This document shows, one piece after another, positions 14,443 through 22,180 of a stretch of DNA of 26,374 bases. Below the pieces are notes generated by a model, which was not told the origin of the DNA, searched no databases, and saw nothing but the letters and a program-made list of their open reading frames with translations. Every line of letters starts with the position of its first letter. Position 1 is the first letter of the stretch. Source of the stretch: an uncultured Bacilli bacterium (GTDB taxonomy: Bacteria; Bacillota_I; Bacilli_A; RF39; UBA660); NCBI GenBank assembly GCA_944363895.1, contig CALVVP010000079.1, positions 1 to 26,374 of the forward strand. The letters are read 5' to 3'. The translations under genes were made by a program, and so were the position numbers.

Positions 14443-16172
14443 TTTCTCACCTTCTTAATTATAATTACGGCAATTAATCCTCCTAATAAAATAATAAAAT
14501 AGTTATAATTTTCAATTTTCGGTTCAGCTACTAAACTTTCTTCCTCATATTTATTAATCAAGTTATTGATATTATCAACATTACCATCAAAATTAAGAAA
14601 ATATTCTTGAACTTCATTATTGATATTTGCATATTTTTCCTCATTTTTACAAGTATCATAATATTCTAATAAAGCGTTAATTTCTTCTGGTATTTCATAT
14701 AGACTAGGAGCAATATTAGGAGTTTGATAATAATTATTTAAATTTTCATAGGCACTAGCAATCTGATAAATTATATTTTCATTGTTAGCTTGAGCCATTA
14801 TTTCCAATCCATAAGGTAATCCATTATAAAATCCCATTGGAATAGTAAGCGCTGGGAAACCAATTAAAGGTGCCGTACTAGAACTAGGCGTATAAATTTG
14901 ACTATATTTAGCTTCCTCATTAGTTAATAATTCGGTTTTTAAAGTAGGGTAGATAATTGCATCTATATCATATTCTTCAAATCTATTATTAGCTAAATCA
15001 ATATTATTATTACGAATATTTAAATAATTTTGATAAGCACTAGTTAATTTATAATCATTATTACAATAATAGCCATTATATCCTTCAATATATTGGGTAT
15101 AGCCACCATTTTTAATTAAATCATCTAAACTTTTAATTTGACTGGAAGTACCTTTAATATATTCATTAAAATTATAACACATCGTTGTGGCATCAAATTC
15201 ATAAGTTAGATAAAAACTATCTAAATAAATAATTTCAGCGCCTAATTCTTCTAAATCAGCGATAGCTTCGTTCATCATCTCATAAATAAATCTGTCTGTT
15301 TTACCGTAATCGATACTGGTACTATTGGTATTAGGATTCATAAAACCATTAATAACCGCAATTTTAATTCCTGATAAATCTTTATTTAAATAATCTTCAT
15401 ATTTTACATCACTATTATCGATAATATCTAAAACAATGGCATTATCACTAACATATTTAGTAATTACGCCGACAACATCTCTTGTTTCTTCAAATTTAAT
15501 AACTCCATTAGTACTAATTAAATCAAAAGTAGGTCTAATTCCCACCACGCCATTCGCACTACTAGGAACTCTAATTGAACTGCCAGTATCAGTACCTAGG
15601 GCGAAAACAGCTAAATTGCTAGCTACTGCAACCGCACTGCCACCAGAAGAACCATAAGATGAATATAAAGTGTTATAAGCATTGTAAGTATCACCAAAAC
15701 TACTATGGGTATAAGTAGCATTAAAAGCAAATTCATCCATATTAGCTTTCGCGATAATAATTGCACCATTATCGATTAATTTCTGGACAACTTCGGCATT
15801 TTCATACGGATAAGAATCCAATAATCCGCTGGCACCATTAGTAGTTGGCATTCCCTTAACATCGATATTATCTTTGACAATGACCGGTAATCCATGAATC
15901 AAACTTCTTCTGCCACTTTCTTGATATTCTAAATCTAATTTTTGAGCTTCTTCTAAAGCATTTTCATTAATGGTAATTAAAGCATTATATTGTTCATTAT
16001 AAGTCGCAATTCTATCTAAATATAATTTAACAATTTTTTCATAAGTTAAATATCCTTTATCGACATATTCTTGAATTTCATAAATATTTAATTCATTGAT
16101 ATCGACAATCGCTTGTTCTAAAGCTAAAACTTTAAAAGGAATCAATAAAAGAAGAAAAATAAACTGTTTCAT
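14439..16172 (-). CDS. Secreted, membrane-anchored amidase-signature family enzyme
   Basis: The 577-residue protein has an N-terminal signal peptide (MKQFIFLLLLIPFKVLA). An amidase-signature domain spans about 30-500, and a single C-terminal membrane helix (about 555-572) ends in a basic tail, so the enzyme would face outward. The Ser-cisSer-Lys triad is visible: Lys100 in VIVKDNID, Ser175 in GSSGGS, Ser199 in GTDTGSSIRVP. The family hydrolyses amide bonds, as in GatA and peptide amidases; one family Gly before the nucleophile is Ser here. The gene ends within the start of the MurE paralogue (ATGA overlap), implying translational coupling and perhaps a shared role in the cell wall. Substrate unknown; GatA itself is excluded by the export signal and anchor. 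Confidence 0.9.
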   Translation of the reverse strand: MKQFIFLLLLIPFKVLALEQAIVDINELNIYEIQEYVDKGYLTYEKIVKLYLDRIATYNEQYNALITINENALEEAQKLDLEYQESGRRSLIHGLPVIVKDNIDVKGMPTTNGASGLLDSYPYENAEVVQKLIDNGAIIIAKANMDEFAFNATYTHSSFGDTYNAYNTLYSSYGSSGGSAVAVASNLAVFALGTDTGSSIRVPSSANGVVGIRPTFDLISTNGVIKFEETRDVVGVITKYVSDNAIVLDIIDNSDVKYEDYLNKDLSGIKIAVINGFMNPNTNSTSIDYGKTDRFIYEMMNEAIADLEELGAEIIYLDSFYLTYEFDATTMCYNFNEYIKGTSSQIKSLDDLIKNGGYTQYIEGYNGYYCNNDYKLTSAYQNYLNIRNNNIDLANNRFEEYDIDAIIYPTLKTELLTNEEAKYSQIYTPSSSTAPLIGFPALTIPMGFYNGLPYGLEIMAQANNENIIYQIASAYENLNNYYQTPNIAPSLYEIPEEINALLEYYDTCKNEEKYANINNEVQEYFLNFDGNVDNINNLINKYEEESLVAEPKIENYNYFIILLGGLIAVIIIKKVRK

Positions 16173-16238
16173 GCTACCACCACCTATATTTTACCACATT
16201 TTCCTAATATTTGAATAGTATATACTAGGTGAAGAAAA

Positions 16239-17555
16239 ATGAATTTAAAAGATGATTCAAGAAAAGTAAAAAAAGGTGATACCTTTATCGCTTTAAAAAA
16301 AGTTCATGATGGCCATGAATATATTGCTGATGCCATTAAAAATGGCGCAAGTAAGATAATTGCTGAAAGAGGAAACTATGAGGTAGAAACCATTATTGTT
16401 AAAGATACGCATGAATATTTAGTCGATTATTTATATGATAATTATTATGATAAGATTAAAAATTTAAAACTAATCGGAATGACGGGAACGAATGGTAAAA
16501 CTACTACTTGCTTTTTAATTTATCAAGCTTTAAACAAACTAAATATTAAATGTGCTTATATTGGGACAATCGGTTTTTATTTAGATAAAAAGATTAAAGA
16601 GTTAAGTAATACTACTCCCGATATTTTAGAAATATATGAAATGCTATTAGAATGTGTTGCTAATAATATTGAATATGTGGTGATGGAGTGTAGTAGCCAT
16701 GCTTTAGATATGAACAGATTAGCTAAATTAAAATTTAAGTATGGTATATTTTCTAATTTAACTGAAGATCATTTGGATTATCACAAAACATTAGAAAACT
16801 ATATTCAAGCTAAACAAATATTGTTTAAAAATGTAACTGATAAGACTTTTGTCAATTATGATGATGATTATAAAGATTATTTTATAAAAGATAATAGCAT
16901 TACTTATGGAATAAATGGTGGGGATTATCACTTAACAGACTATAAGATAAATTTAAAAGGAAGTAGCTTTAAAGTAAATAATATTAGTTATAAAACTAAA
17001 TTAATTGGGAAACATAATTTATATAATGTATTAGTTGTAATTGCTTTACTTTCCGAGTTAAATTTAGATACTAATGTTGTAAGGGAATTAGAGTGTCCAA
17101 AAGGGAGAATGGATATAATTAGAAAAGATAGTAATTTAATTATTGTTGACTATGCGCATACTCCTGATGCGGTTTTAAAAATAATCAATGCTGTTAAAGA
17201 ATTAAAACCTAATCGTATTATTACAATTATCGGTTGTGGGGGAGATAGAGACTCTTTCAAAAGACCAATCATGAGTAATATTGCTTGTACAAATAGTGAT
17301 TGGGTGATTATTACTAACGATAATCCAAGAAGTGAAAATCCCAATAATATTGTTAGTGATATGTTACATAATCTTGACAAATTTAACTATGAAATTATTT
17401 TAAATCGTAAAAATGCTATTATAAAGGGTATACAAATGTTAGATAAAAATGATATACTATTAGTACTTGGAAAAGGCCATGAAAATTATCAAATCATAAA
17501 TAATAAAAGATATAATTTTGATGATAAAGAGGTTGTTTTAGAAAACATAAACTAG
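16239..17555 (+). CDS. murE: UDP-MurNAc-tripeptide synthetase MurE, meso-DAP type signature
   Basis: A 438-residue MurE, slightly short at the N-terminus. The UDP-binding domain starts almost at once (DDSRKVKKGDTFIALK). Motifs: GMTGTNGKTT (80-89), SNTTPD, ECSSHALDMNR, TEDHLDYHKTLENY, Lys192 in QAKQILF, VDYAHTPDA, GCGGDRDSFKRP, the substrate signature DNPRSENP (Asn362 and Arg364 of the DNPR motif) and GKGHENYQ (411-418). DNPR is the established mark of enzymes adding meso-diaminopimelate. ATG at 16239 follows AGGTGA (16227-16232); a TATACT -10 candidate at 16221-16226 would give almost no leader, so the true promoter is unsure. mraY follows 11 bp later, as in dcw clusters. The divergent amidase gene starts only 66 bp upstream. 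Confidence 0.95.
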   Translation: MNLKDDSRKVKKGDTFIALKKVHDGHEYIADAIKNGASKIIAERGNYEVETIIVKDTHEYLVDYLYDNYYDKIKNLKLIGMTGTNGKTTTCFLIYQALNKLNIKCAYIGTIGFYLDKKIKELSNTTPDILEIYEMLLECVANNIEYVVMECSSHALDMNRLAKLKFKYGIFSNLTEDHLDYHKTLENYIQAKQILFKNVTDKTFVNYDDDYKDYFIKDNSITYGINGGDYHLTDYKINLKGSSFKVNNISYKTKLIGKHNLYNVLVVIALLSELNLDTNVVRELECPKGRMDIIRKDSNLIIVDYAHTPDAVLKIINAVKELKPNRIITIIGCGGDRDSFKRPIMSNIACTNSDWVIITNDNPRSENPNNIVSDMLHNLDKFNYEIILNRKNAIIKGIQMLDKNDILLVLGKGHENYQIINNKRYNFDDKEVVLENIN

Positions 17556-17566
17556 GAGATGATGAT

Positions 17567-18556
17567 GTGTTAATTTTAGCAAAAGCTGTACTAGCGTTTA
17601 TGATCGGGTTTATATTATCAATTATATTTGGGGTTATACTAATACCATTATTAAAAAAAATGAATATTAAACAAACTGTTAGTGTATTTTTAAGTAAACA
17701 TAAGGAAAAAGATGGTACACCCACTATGGGAGGATTAATATTTATTATTCCAACAATTATATCGGTGATAATTTTATTACTTTGGAATAAATTAGAACTA
17801 ACTTACAATTTAGGAATTGTGTTATTTGTCTTTTTAGCTTATGCCCTCCTTGGATTTATCGATGATTACTTAATTATTAAAAGACATAATAACATCGGTT
17901 TAAGCGAAGTACAAAAATTAATCGGTCAAATTTTTATTGCTTTAATTTTCTTCCTTTTATTTAGATTAGGGGGAAGAGAACCGGTTTTAGAAATATATAC
18001 TTTAGGTATTTCCATTAATTTAGGCTGGTTTTATTGGATACTTATTTTACTCATGTTAGTAGCTACGACTAATGCTGTCAATATCACTGATGGTTTAGAT
18101 GGCTTGGCTGGTGGTTTATCGGCGATAGCTTTTTTAGCTTTCGGTATGATTGCTTGGGCATCATTAGGAATCGAAGGTAATGAAGATATTGGTGTCTTTT
18201 GCTTTATTTTGGTTGGAGCTTTAATCGCATTCTGTTTCTTTAATACCTATCCAGCTAAAGTATTTATGGGGGATACCGGTTCCCTTGCTTTAGGTGGAAC
18301 ATTAGCTGCTGTATCGATTGTATCCAGTCATGAATTAACTTTAATTATTGTCGCTGGTGTCTTTGTTGTTGAAACTTTAGTCTGCATTATTCAAAGATTA
18401 TCAGTTAGATTTACTGGTAAAAGATTATTTTTAATGACACCATTACATCATCATTTTGAAAAATTAGGATGGCAAGAATTGGATATTGTTAAAATGTTTT
18501 GGTTTTTCGGTATTGTCTTAGCCGCTATTGCTATTCTTTGGGGCGTTTGGATTTAA
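17567..18556 (+). CDS. mraY: Phospho-MurNAc-pentapeptide transferase MraY
   Basis: MraY moves phospho-MurNAc-pentapeptide from UDP to undecaprenyl phosphate, making lipid I. The 329-residue protein has about ten membrane helices and all family marks: GTPTMGG, GFIDDYLIIKR, TNAVNITDGLDGLAGG, VFMGDTGSLALGG and MTPLHHHFEKLGW. The start is GTG at 17567, because AGGAG (17554-17558) lies 8 nt upstream and the ATGs between hit stops at once. It forms an operon with murE and is closed by the terminator at 18555-18578, so murD and later dcw genes are not contiguous here. Confidence 0.97.
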   Translation: MLILAKAVLAFMIGFILSIIFGVILIPLLKKMNIKQTVSVFLSKHKEKDGTPTMGGLIFIIPTIISVIILLLWNKLELTYNLGIVLFVFLAYALLGFIDDYLIIKRHNNIGLSEVQKLIGQIFIALIFFLLFRLGGREPVLEIYTLGISINLGWFYWILILLMLVATTNAVNITDGLDGLAGGLSAIAFLAFGMIAWASLGIEGNEDIGVFCFILVGALIAFCFFNTYPAKVFMGDTGSLALGGTLAAVSIVSSHELTLIIVAGVFVVETLVCIIQRLSVRFTGKRLFLMTPLHHHFEKLGWQELDIVKMFWFFGIVLAAIAILWGVWI

Positions 18557-18581
18557 ATATAACATAAAAGTTATATTTTTT
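18555..18581 (+). terminator. Terminator of murE-mraY
   Basis: A 9-bp perfect stem (18555-18563 with 18570-18578), 6-nt loop, then T residues; it overlaps the mraY stop codon. Confidence 0.8.
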
Positions 18582-18610
18582 TCATATATTTTAATTAAAG
18601 GAGGCTAATT

Positions 18611-18892
18611 ATGGAAAAGATTGATACTATTGCCAGTTTAAATCATAATATTACCATTAACGAAAGAAAAAATATCATAATTAGTGGTGTAAAAAAAATT
18701 GAAAGTTTTGACAATGAAGAATTTTTATTAGAAACAACAATGGGAAATATTGTTATTAAAGGTAGTGAATTAGAAATAATTAAATTAGATACTTACCAAG
18801 GGACAGTATCTATTAAAGGGACAATTATTAGTCTTACTTATGCAGATTCGGTCAAAAAAGAAGAAGGAGTATTTAGTAAATTGTTTAAATGA
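18611..18892 (+). CDS. yabP: Sporulation protein YabP
   Basis: The 93-residue protein carries the YabP/YqfC core: ISGVKKIESFDNEEFLLETT, then MGNIVIKGSELEIIKLD and VSIKGTIISLTY, ending GVFSKLFK. In Bacillus, YabP is made in the mother cell and is needed with YabQ for the spore cortex. AAAGGAGG precedes the ATG. The order yabP, yabQ, divIC matches the Bacillus chromosome, which strongly supports the call. A CATATATT motif at 18583-18590 resembles a sigma-E -10 element, but I see no convincing -35. The stop overlaps the next start (ATGA). Confidence 0.92.
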   Translation: MEKIDTIASLNHNITINERKNIIISGVKKIESFDNEEFLLETTMGNIVIKGSELEIIKLDTYQGTVSIKGTIISLTYADSVKKEEGVFSKLFK

Positions 18893-19170
18893 TGGATTTA
18901 GAAACACAAATTACAACTTTTCTTTTTTCGGTTTTTTTTGGCTTTCTTTTTTCTTTATTAATTAGTTTAATTTATAAAAAAAAATTATTTAATTTAATTT
19001 TATCTTTTATAATTGTTATAATCAGTTCTTTAGCATATTTTATCATTTTATTAAATTTAAATAATGCTATTATTCATCCTTATTATATTTTAGCTTTTTT
19101 ACTAGGCTTTTTTTTAGAATATTGTCTAAAAAAAATATTCAAAAAAATTGCTGTTTTAATCAAAAAATGA
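18889..19170 (+). CDS. yabQ: YabQ-like spore cortex membrane protein
   Basis: A 93-residue protein with three membrane helices (about 8-28, 35-57, 62-80) and a basic C-terminal tail. Short length, a start LETQITTFLFSVFFGFLFSL and the place between yabP and divIC identify it as YabQ, a forespore-surrounding membrane protein needed for cortex formation in Bacillus. Identity rests mainly on synteny plus helix pattern, because YabQ sequences are poorly conserved and usually longer. It overlaps yabP by 4 nt and is surely cotranscribed with it. Its 3' end contains the promoter of divIC. Confidence 0.8.
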   Translation: MMDLETQITTFLFSVFFGFLFSLLISLIYKKKLFNLILSFIIVIISSLAYFIILLNLNNAIIHPYYILAFLLGFFLEYCLKKIFKKIAVLIKK

Positions 19171-19176
19171 TATAAT
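19148..19176 (+). promoter_or_regulatory. Promoter of divIC, inside the end of yabQ
   Basis: TTGCTG (19148-19153), 17-nt spacer, extended -10 TGA-TATAAT (TATAAT 19171-19176). It would allow vegetative expression of divIC independent of the sporulation genes upstream. Confidence 0.75.
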
Positions 19177-19194
19177 TTTATAAGGTGAGTAGTA

Positions 19195-19629
19195 ATGAGA
19201 AGAAGGGTATCAAAACAATCGAAAAGAAGATTAATGATTTTTGGTGTTATTTCTATTGCGGCGATAGGTTATTTTTTCGTTACCCTTTTTTCTTATACTT
19301 ATAATTATATTTCTTTAAGAGCTGAAGAAAAAAAATTACAAAACGAGTTAGTAGCTTTACAAGATGAGAAAGCTAATTTAAAAATAGAGATAGAAAAATT
19401 AAACGATCCGGAATATGTAGCTAGATATGCTAAAGAGAACTTTTTATATTCTGCTGATGGGGAATATGTTATTAAAATTGAAACAAACGAACAAGAGCAA
19501 ATGATAAATAATGCTGATAACAACATTACCCAGTTTTTTTTAATAGGATTATTGGTTGTCTTGATTTTAGTTTTTATTATTAAAATTAGTCGTAAACCAA
19601 AAAAGATGGTTTTGAAAAAACAGTTCTAA
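19195..19629 (+). CDS. divIC: DivIC/FtsB-type septum protein with a second C-terminal membrane helix
   Basis: The 144-residue protein has a basic cytoplasmic N-terminus, a membrane helix (about 13-33), a coiled coil (about 40-70) and the family motif LNDPEYVARYAKENFLYSADGEYVIKI. DivIC pairs with FtsL and DivIB in the divisome and licenses septal peptidoglycan synthesis. Position after yabPQ matches Bacillus. Unusual here is a further strongly hydrophobic segment (about 112-129, FFLIGLLVVLILVFIIKI) ending in a Lys-rich tail. Ordinary DivIC has a single helix and an external C-terminus; this one would return to the cytoplasm. Start ATG 19195 follows GGTGAG. Confidence 0.92.
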   Translation: MRRRVSKQSKRRLMIFGVISIAAIGYFFVTLFSYTYNYISLRAEEKKLQNELVALQDEKANLKIEIEKLNDPEYVARYAKENFLYSADGEYVIKIETNEQEQMINNADNNITQFFLIGLLVVLILVFIIKISRKPKKMVLKKQF

Positions 19630-19645
19630 AATTGAACTGTTTTTA
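19616..19645. terminator. Bidirectional terminator between divIC and lemA
   Basis: An 11-bp stem (19616-19626 with 19634-19644) around a 7-nt loop, with A and T tracts on the two sides. It overlaps the end of both convergent genes. Confidence 0.85.
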
Positions 19646-20185
19646 TAGTTTAAAGTCATTAGTTATTTCGTCATTCATATTTTTACCATCGTAATAAGTT
19701 CTTTCTTTATATTTAGAAATCATCGCTACTAAATTACTAGGAAATTTTCTAATCATTTTATTATAATCAGTGATAATATCATTATAATATTTTCTTAAAG
19801 CAATTATTTCATGTTCACTTTCATTTAGGGAAATATCAATTTTTAATAAAGCATCACTATCATTTAATTCCGGATAATTATCTTTGTAATAATTAAATTC
19901 GTTAATTGCTTCATATAATTGTCGATCTAAATCGAAATTAGATATTTTTCGACTTCGTAATTTAACAATCAATTCTAAAACTTCATCTTCAGTATTAATA
20001 TTTCCTTTAATAATATTAATTGATTTGTTTAATAAGTCGAATCTTTTTCGTAAAACCGTATCGATATTGGCTTCCACTTCATTGATTCTTATTATTAATC
20101 CTTGAAATTTATTATATGTATTTATATACCAAACTAAAATTAAGCATATAATAATTAAAATTATCATTGTTATAAAAAATATCAT
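19643..20185 (-). CDS. lemA: LemA family protein
   Basis: A 180-residue protein with an N-terminal membrane anchor (about 3-20, short external end) followed by an all-helical domain. YNKFQGLIIRINEVEANIDT, LLNKSINIIKG, LNESEHEIIALRKYYNDIIT and YNKMIRKFPSNLVA correspond to the LemA four-helix pattern with its NxxVxxFP-like stretch. Function of the family is not well defined; it is often near membrane proteases, though none is adjacent here. ATG at 20185 has GGTGAATGT upstream. It has its own promoter, which overlaps the end of gerQ. Confidence 0.88.
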   Translation of the reverse strand: MIFFITMIILIIICLILVWYINTYNKFQGLIIRINEVEANIDTVLRKRFDLLNKSINIIKGNINTEDEVLELIVKLRSRKISNFDLDRQLYEAINEFNYYKDNYPELNDSDALLKIDISLNESEHEIIALRKYYNDIITDYNKMIRKFPSNLVAMISKYKERTYYDGKNMNDEITNDFKL

Positions 20186-20202
20186 CTACATTCACCATAT
20201 TA

Positions 20203-20231
20203 ATTATAACAAATATTTTTTTAAATATCAA
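20203..20231 (-). promoter_or_regulatory. Promoter of lemA
   Basis: On the minus strand TTGATA (20226-20231), 17-nt spacer, TATAAT (20203-20208). The -35 box overlaps the gerQ stop codon, so lemA can be expressed apart from gerQ. Confidence 0.7.
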
Positions 20232-20572
20232 TTATTTGGGTAAAATTCTGGGTCGTAATTAATTGGTTCGTCAAATGAAATATAATCGACATAAATCATC
20301 AATAACATTTGCCAAACACCATTTGCTGGATCACTTAAAATAATGTGATCTCTTCCTGATTGCTCGATAATTCCTGTAAATTCTAAATCGCGCCATTCAT
20401 TAGAATCGGGGAAAGTTTGATGAACACGAACCTTCTTTCCTTTGTTTAATCTTAATATATTTTCAATGTAAGACTGTTCTGCTGGTAGAGCCATTTGTTG
20501 ATAATTTGTATTCCCAGGTGGGGTAGTAGGTCTTATGTATGGTTGTTGCCCATTATATTGATAATAATTCAT
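20228..20572 (-). CDS. gerQ: Spore coat/germination protein GerQ
   Basis: The 114-residue protein has a flexible N-terminus rich in Gln, Pro, Asn and Tyr (1-28). The GerQ core follows: LPAEQSYIENILRLNKGKKV, a VHQTFPDSNEWRDLEFTGII strand region, GRDHIILSDP and a second half ending IYVDYISFDEPINY. In Bacillus GerQ is an inner-coat protein that holds the cortex hydrolase CwlJ and is crosslinked by transglutaminase through Lys and Gln residues. The ribosome binding site AAAGGAGA is strong. On the minus strand CATATTTTA (20613-20621) fits the CATAnnnTA -10 pattern of sigma-K and would start the transcript about 33 nt before the ATG. However, the nearest ACC-like -35 is about 3 nt too close for the known spacing. 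Confidence 0.93.
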   Translation of the reverse strand: MNYYQYNGQQPYIRPTTPPGNTNYQQMALPAEQSYIENILRLNKGKKVRVHQTFPDSNEWRDLEFTGIIEQSGRDHIILSDPANGVWQMLLMIYVDYISFDEPINYDPEFYPNN

Positions 20573-20643
20573 AAATAATCTCCTTTCATATAAAATATAT
20601 TAAATACTTTAATAAAATATGTTATAATTAATTGGGTGATATT

Positions 20644-21195
20644 ATGAAATTAAAAGTTGGTGTATCTAATCGTCATGTCCATTTAAAACAAAGTGATTTA
20701 GATATCTTATTTGGTCAAGAATTGACTAAACAAAAAGATTTAACGCAACCAGGACAATTCGCTTCTTGTGAATTTGTCACGATTAAAACGGCTAAATCGG
20801 AAATAAATAATGTTCGAGTTTTAGGTCCTGTTAGAGATTACACACAAATAGAAATATCTAAAACTGATGCTTATAAATTAGGACTTAATCCGCCAGTTCG
20901 CAGTTCAGGGCATTTAGAAAATAGTGAAGTAGTAACTTTAATCGGACCAAAGGGAAGTATTACAACTAATGGTTGTATTATTGCTGACCGTCATATCCAT
21001 ATTACTTATGTTGATAAAGAAAAATATAATTTTCCTGATAAAGTTAAAATTAAAATTGCTGGTGAGAAACCAGGTATTATTGAAGTAAATATTAAACCAA
21101 GTGCAGAAGCTTTTTTGGAACTACATTTAGATACTGATGATGCGAATGCTTTTTTACTTAAAAATGGTGACGAAGTAGAAATATTAGATTTATAA
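20644..21195 (+). CDS. pduL: Phosphate propanoyltransferase-type phosphotransacylase PduL
   Basis: The 183-residue protein has two PduL beta-barrel repeats with metal-binding His: SNRHVHL (His11, His13) and ADRHIHI (His117, His119), with QPGQFA, LGPVRDYTQIEIS, PPVRSSGH and a late GDEVEIL. PduL interconverts acyl-CoA and acyl phosphate using zinc. No N-terminal encapsulation helix is present (the barrel starts at residue 2) and no microcompartment genes are near. It is therefore probably the housekeeping phosphotransacetylase making acetyl phosphate for ATP. ATG at 20644 is preferred to the in-frame TTG at 20632 because GGGTGAT (20634-20640) is the ribosome binding site. A TATAAT lies at 20623-20628 with a weak -35. 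Confidence 0.93.
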   Translation: MKLKVGVSNRHVHLKQSDLDILFGQELTKQKDLTQPGQFASCEFVTIKTAKSEINNVRVLGPVRDYTQIEISKTDAYKLGLNPPVRSSGHLENSEVVTLIGPKGSITTNGCIIADRHIHITYVDKEKYNFPDKVKIKIAGEKPGIIEVNIKPSAEAFLELHLDTDDANAFLLKNGDEVEILDL

Positions 21196-21196
21196 T

Positions 21197-21240
21197 AAAA
21201 AAATTGGTATTAATTTCTAAAATTTTCATACCAATTTTTT
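21197..21240. terminator. Bidirectional terminator between pduL and the lipoprotein gene
   Basis: A 13-bp perfect stem (21198-21210 with 21228-21240) around a 17-nt loop, A-rich on one side and T-rich on the other. Confidence 0.8.
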
Positions 21241-22007
21241 ATATACTCTTTACCACTGTCTAATAAATCACTACCAACATTGCCAATAATATCGATTGCT
21301 TCTTTGGAATATTCTACTAATTCATCTTTGGCTTCAACAATTGCATTATAGTTTTCATCGCCTAATTTCTCTTTAGAAAAGTCTTTTAAATTATTAGCGC
21401 CTTTTTTTATTAATTCGCTAGCTTTATTGAAAGCATCTTTAGCTGTTTCGGCGATAGTTTCTTTATAATCAGGGAACTTATTTTCAATTTTAGTATCGAT
21501 ACGATAAGCGATTGCTAAAATTTTTTGTTTACCACTATCGGTTAATTCATCAAAAGTAATACCATTGATTTCACTATCATAAAATAAAAAATCAACGATG
21601 GTAACAAAAACCCCTTTAGCTTTGTCTTTAGCGTTACTTATACTTTCACTATTTAAAATATTATCGATATCTTCTTCTAAACTATTGAATGTTTCAATTG
21701 CTTTTTCATCAGTATTGCTATAAATTTTATCTTCGTTATTATTGGAATTAATTTCAGGTTCTGGTTCAATTGGTGCAATATTTGGTTCAGTTGATTCAAT
21801 ATTTGATTCCTTTGTTTCGTTAGAAAAATTAAAACTTGGTTCGACAGGATTAATTTGTGGTTCTTCATTAGTCGTCTTTTGATTAGATTGTTCATAATCT
21901 TCTTGAACTACAGTTTCTGTCTTGGAACAGCCAATCATATTTATAACAATGAAACCAGATAAAATAACAGCTATAATTTTTTTATTATTAACAAATTTAA
22001 ATTTCAT
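21210..22007 (-). CDS. Lipoprotein of unknown function
   Basis: The 265-residue protein (from ATG 22007) has a basic N-terminus, a hydrophobic stretch and the lipobox MIGC, so it should be exported, lipidated on Cys27 and held on the outer face of the membrane. A flexible linker of about 65 residues rich in Glu, Pro, Asn and Ser follows, with imperfect ESTEPNIAPIEPEPE-type repeats. A mostly helical charged domain (about residues 90-265) contains segments such as KDKAKGVFVTIVDFLF and AYRIDTKIENKFPDY. I recognise no family. ATG 22007 is preferred to GTG 22016 because TGGGG lies at the right distance. An extended -10 (TGCTATAAT, 22029-22034 on -) supplies a promoter. Confidence 0.75.
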   Translation of the reverse strand: MKFKFVNNKKIIAVILSGFIVINMIGCSKTETVVQEDYEQSNQKTTNEEPQINPVEPSFNFSNETKESNIESTEPNIAPIEPEPEINSNNNEDKIYSNTDEKAIETFNSLEEDIDNILNSESISNAKDKAKGVFVTIVDFLFYDSEINGITFDELTDSGKQKILAIAYRIDTKIENKFPDYKETIAETAKDAFNKASELIKKGANNLKDFSKEKLGDENYNAIVEAKDELVEYSKEAIDIIGNVGSDLLDSGKEYIKNWYENFRN

Positions 22008-22028
22008 ATTATTCACCCCACACTATAT

Positions 22029-22034
22029 ATTATA
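22029..22034 (-). promoter_or_regulatory. Extended -10 promoter of the lipoprotein gene
   Basis: On the minus strand TGC-TATAAT lies 22 nt before the start codon; the -35 region (TTTCTT-like) is weak. The rest of 22035-22126 is AT-rich with nothing recognisable. Confidence 0.5.
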
Positions 22035-22126
22035 GCATTTTTTTCTTTATTAAGAAACATCTTAATTTAAAAAGTATATGGTTAAAATAAATAGAAAAAT
22101 TATTATAAGATAAATACCTTTAAAAC

Positions 22127-22155
22127 TTGTTTTGATTTTCGTCCTGTGATATAAT
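22127..22155 (+). promoter_or_regulatory. Promoter of the Tam41-like gene
   Basis: TTGTTT (22127-22132), 17-nt spacer, extended -10 TGA-TATAAT (TATAAT 22150-22155). Confidence 0.75.
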
Positions 22156-22180
22156 AACAGACATTCAAAGGAGAAAGATT

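Noticed and set aside
15436..15657. 73-residue ORF on + inside the amidase gene
   Set aside because: It is a shadow of the conserved amidase-signature region on the other strand, with no ribosome binding site.
17150..17380. 76-residue minus-strand ORF inside murE
   Set aside because: It is a frame shadow of the conserved MurE C-terminal region.
20632..20643. TTG start giving MGDI before PduL
   Set aside because: These codons overlap the GGGTGAT ribosome binding site that serves ATG 20644; a possible encapsulation peptide is therefore not supported.
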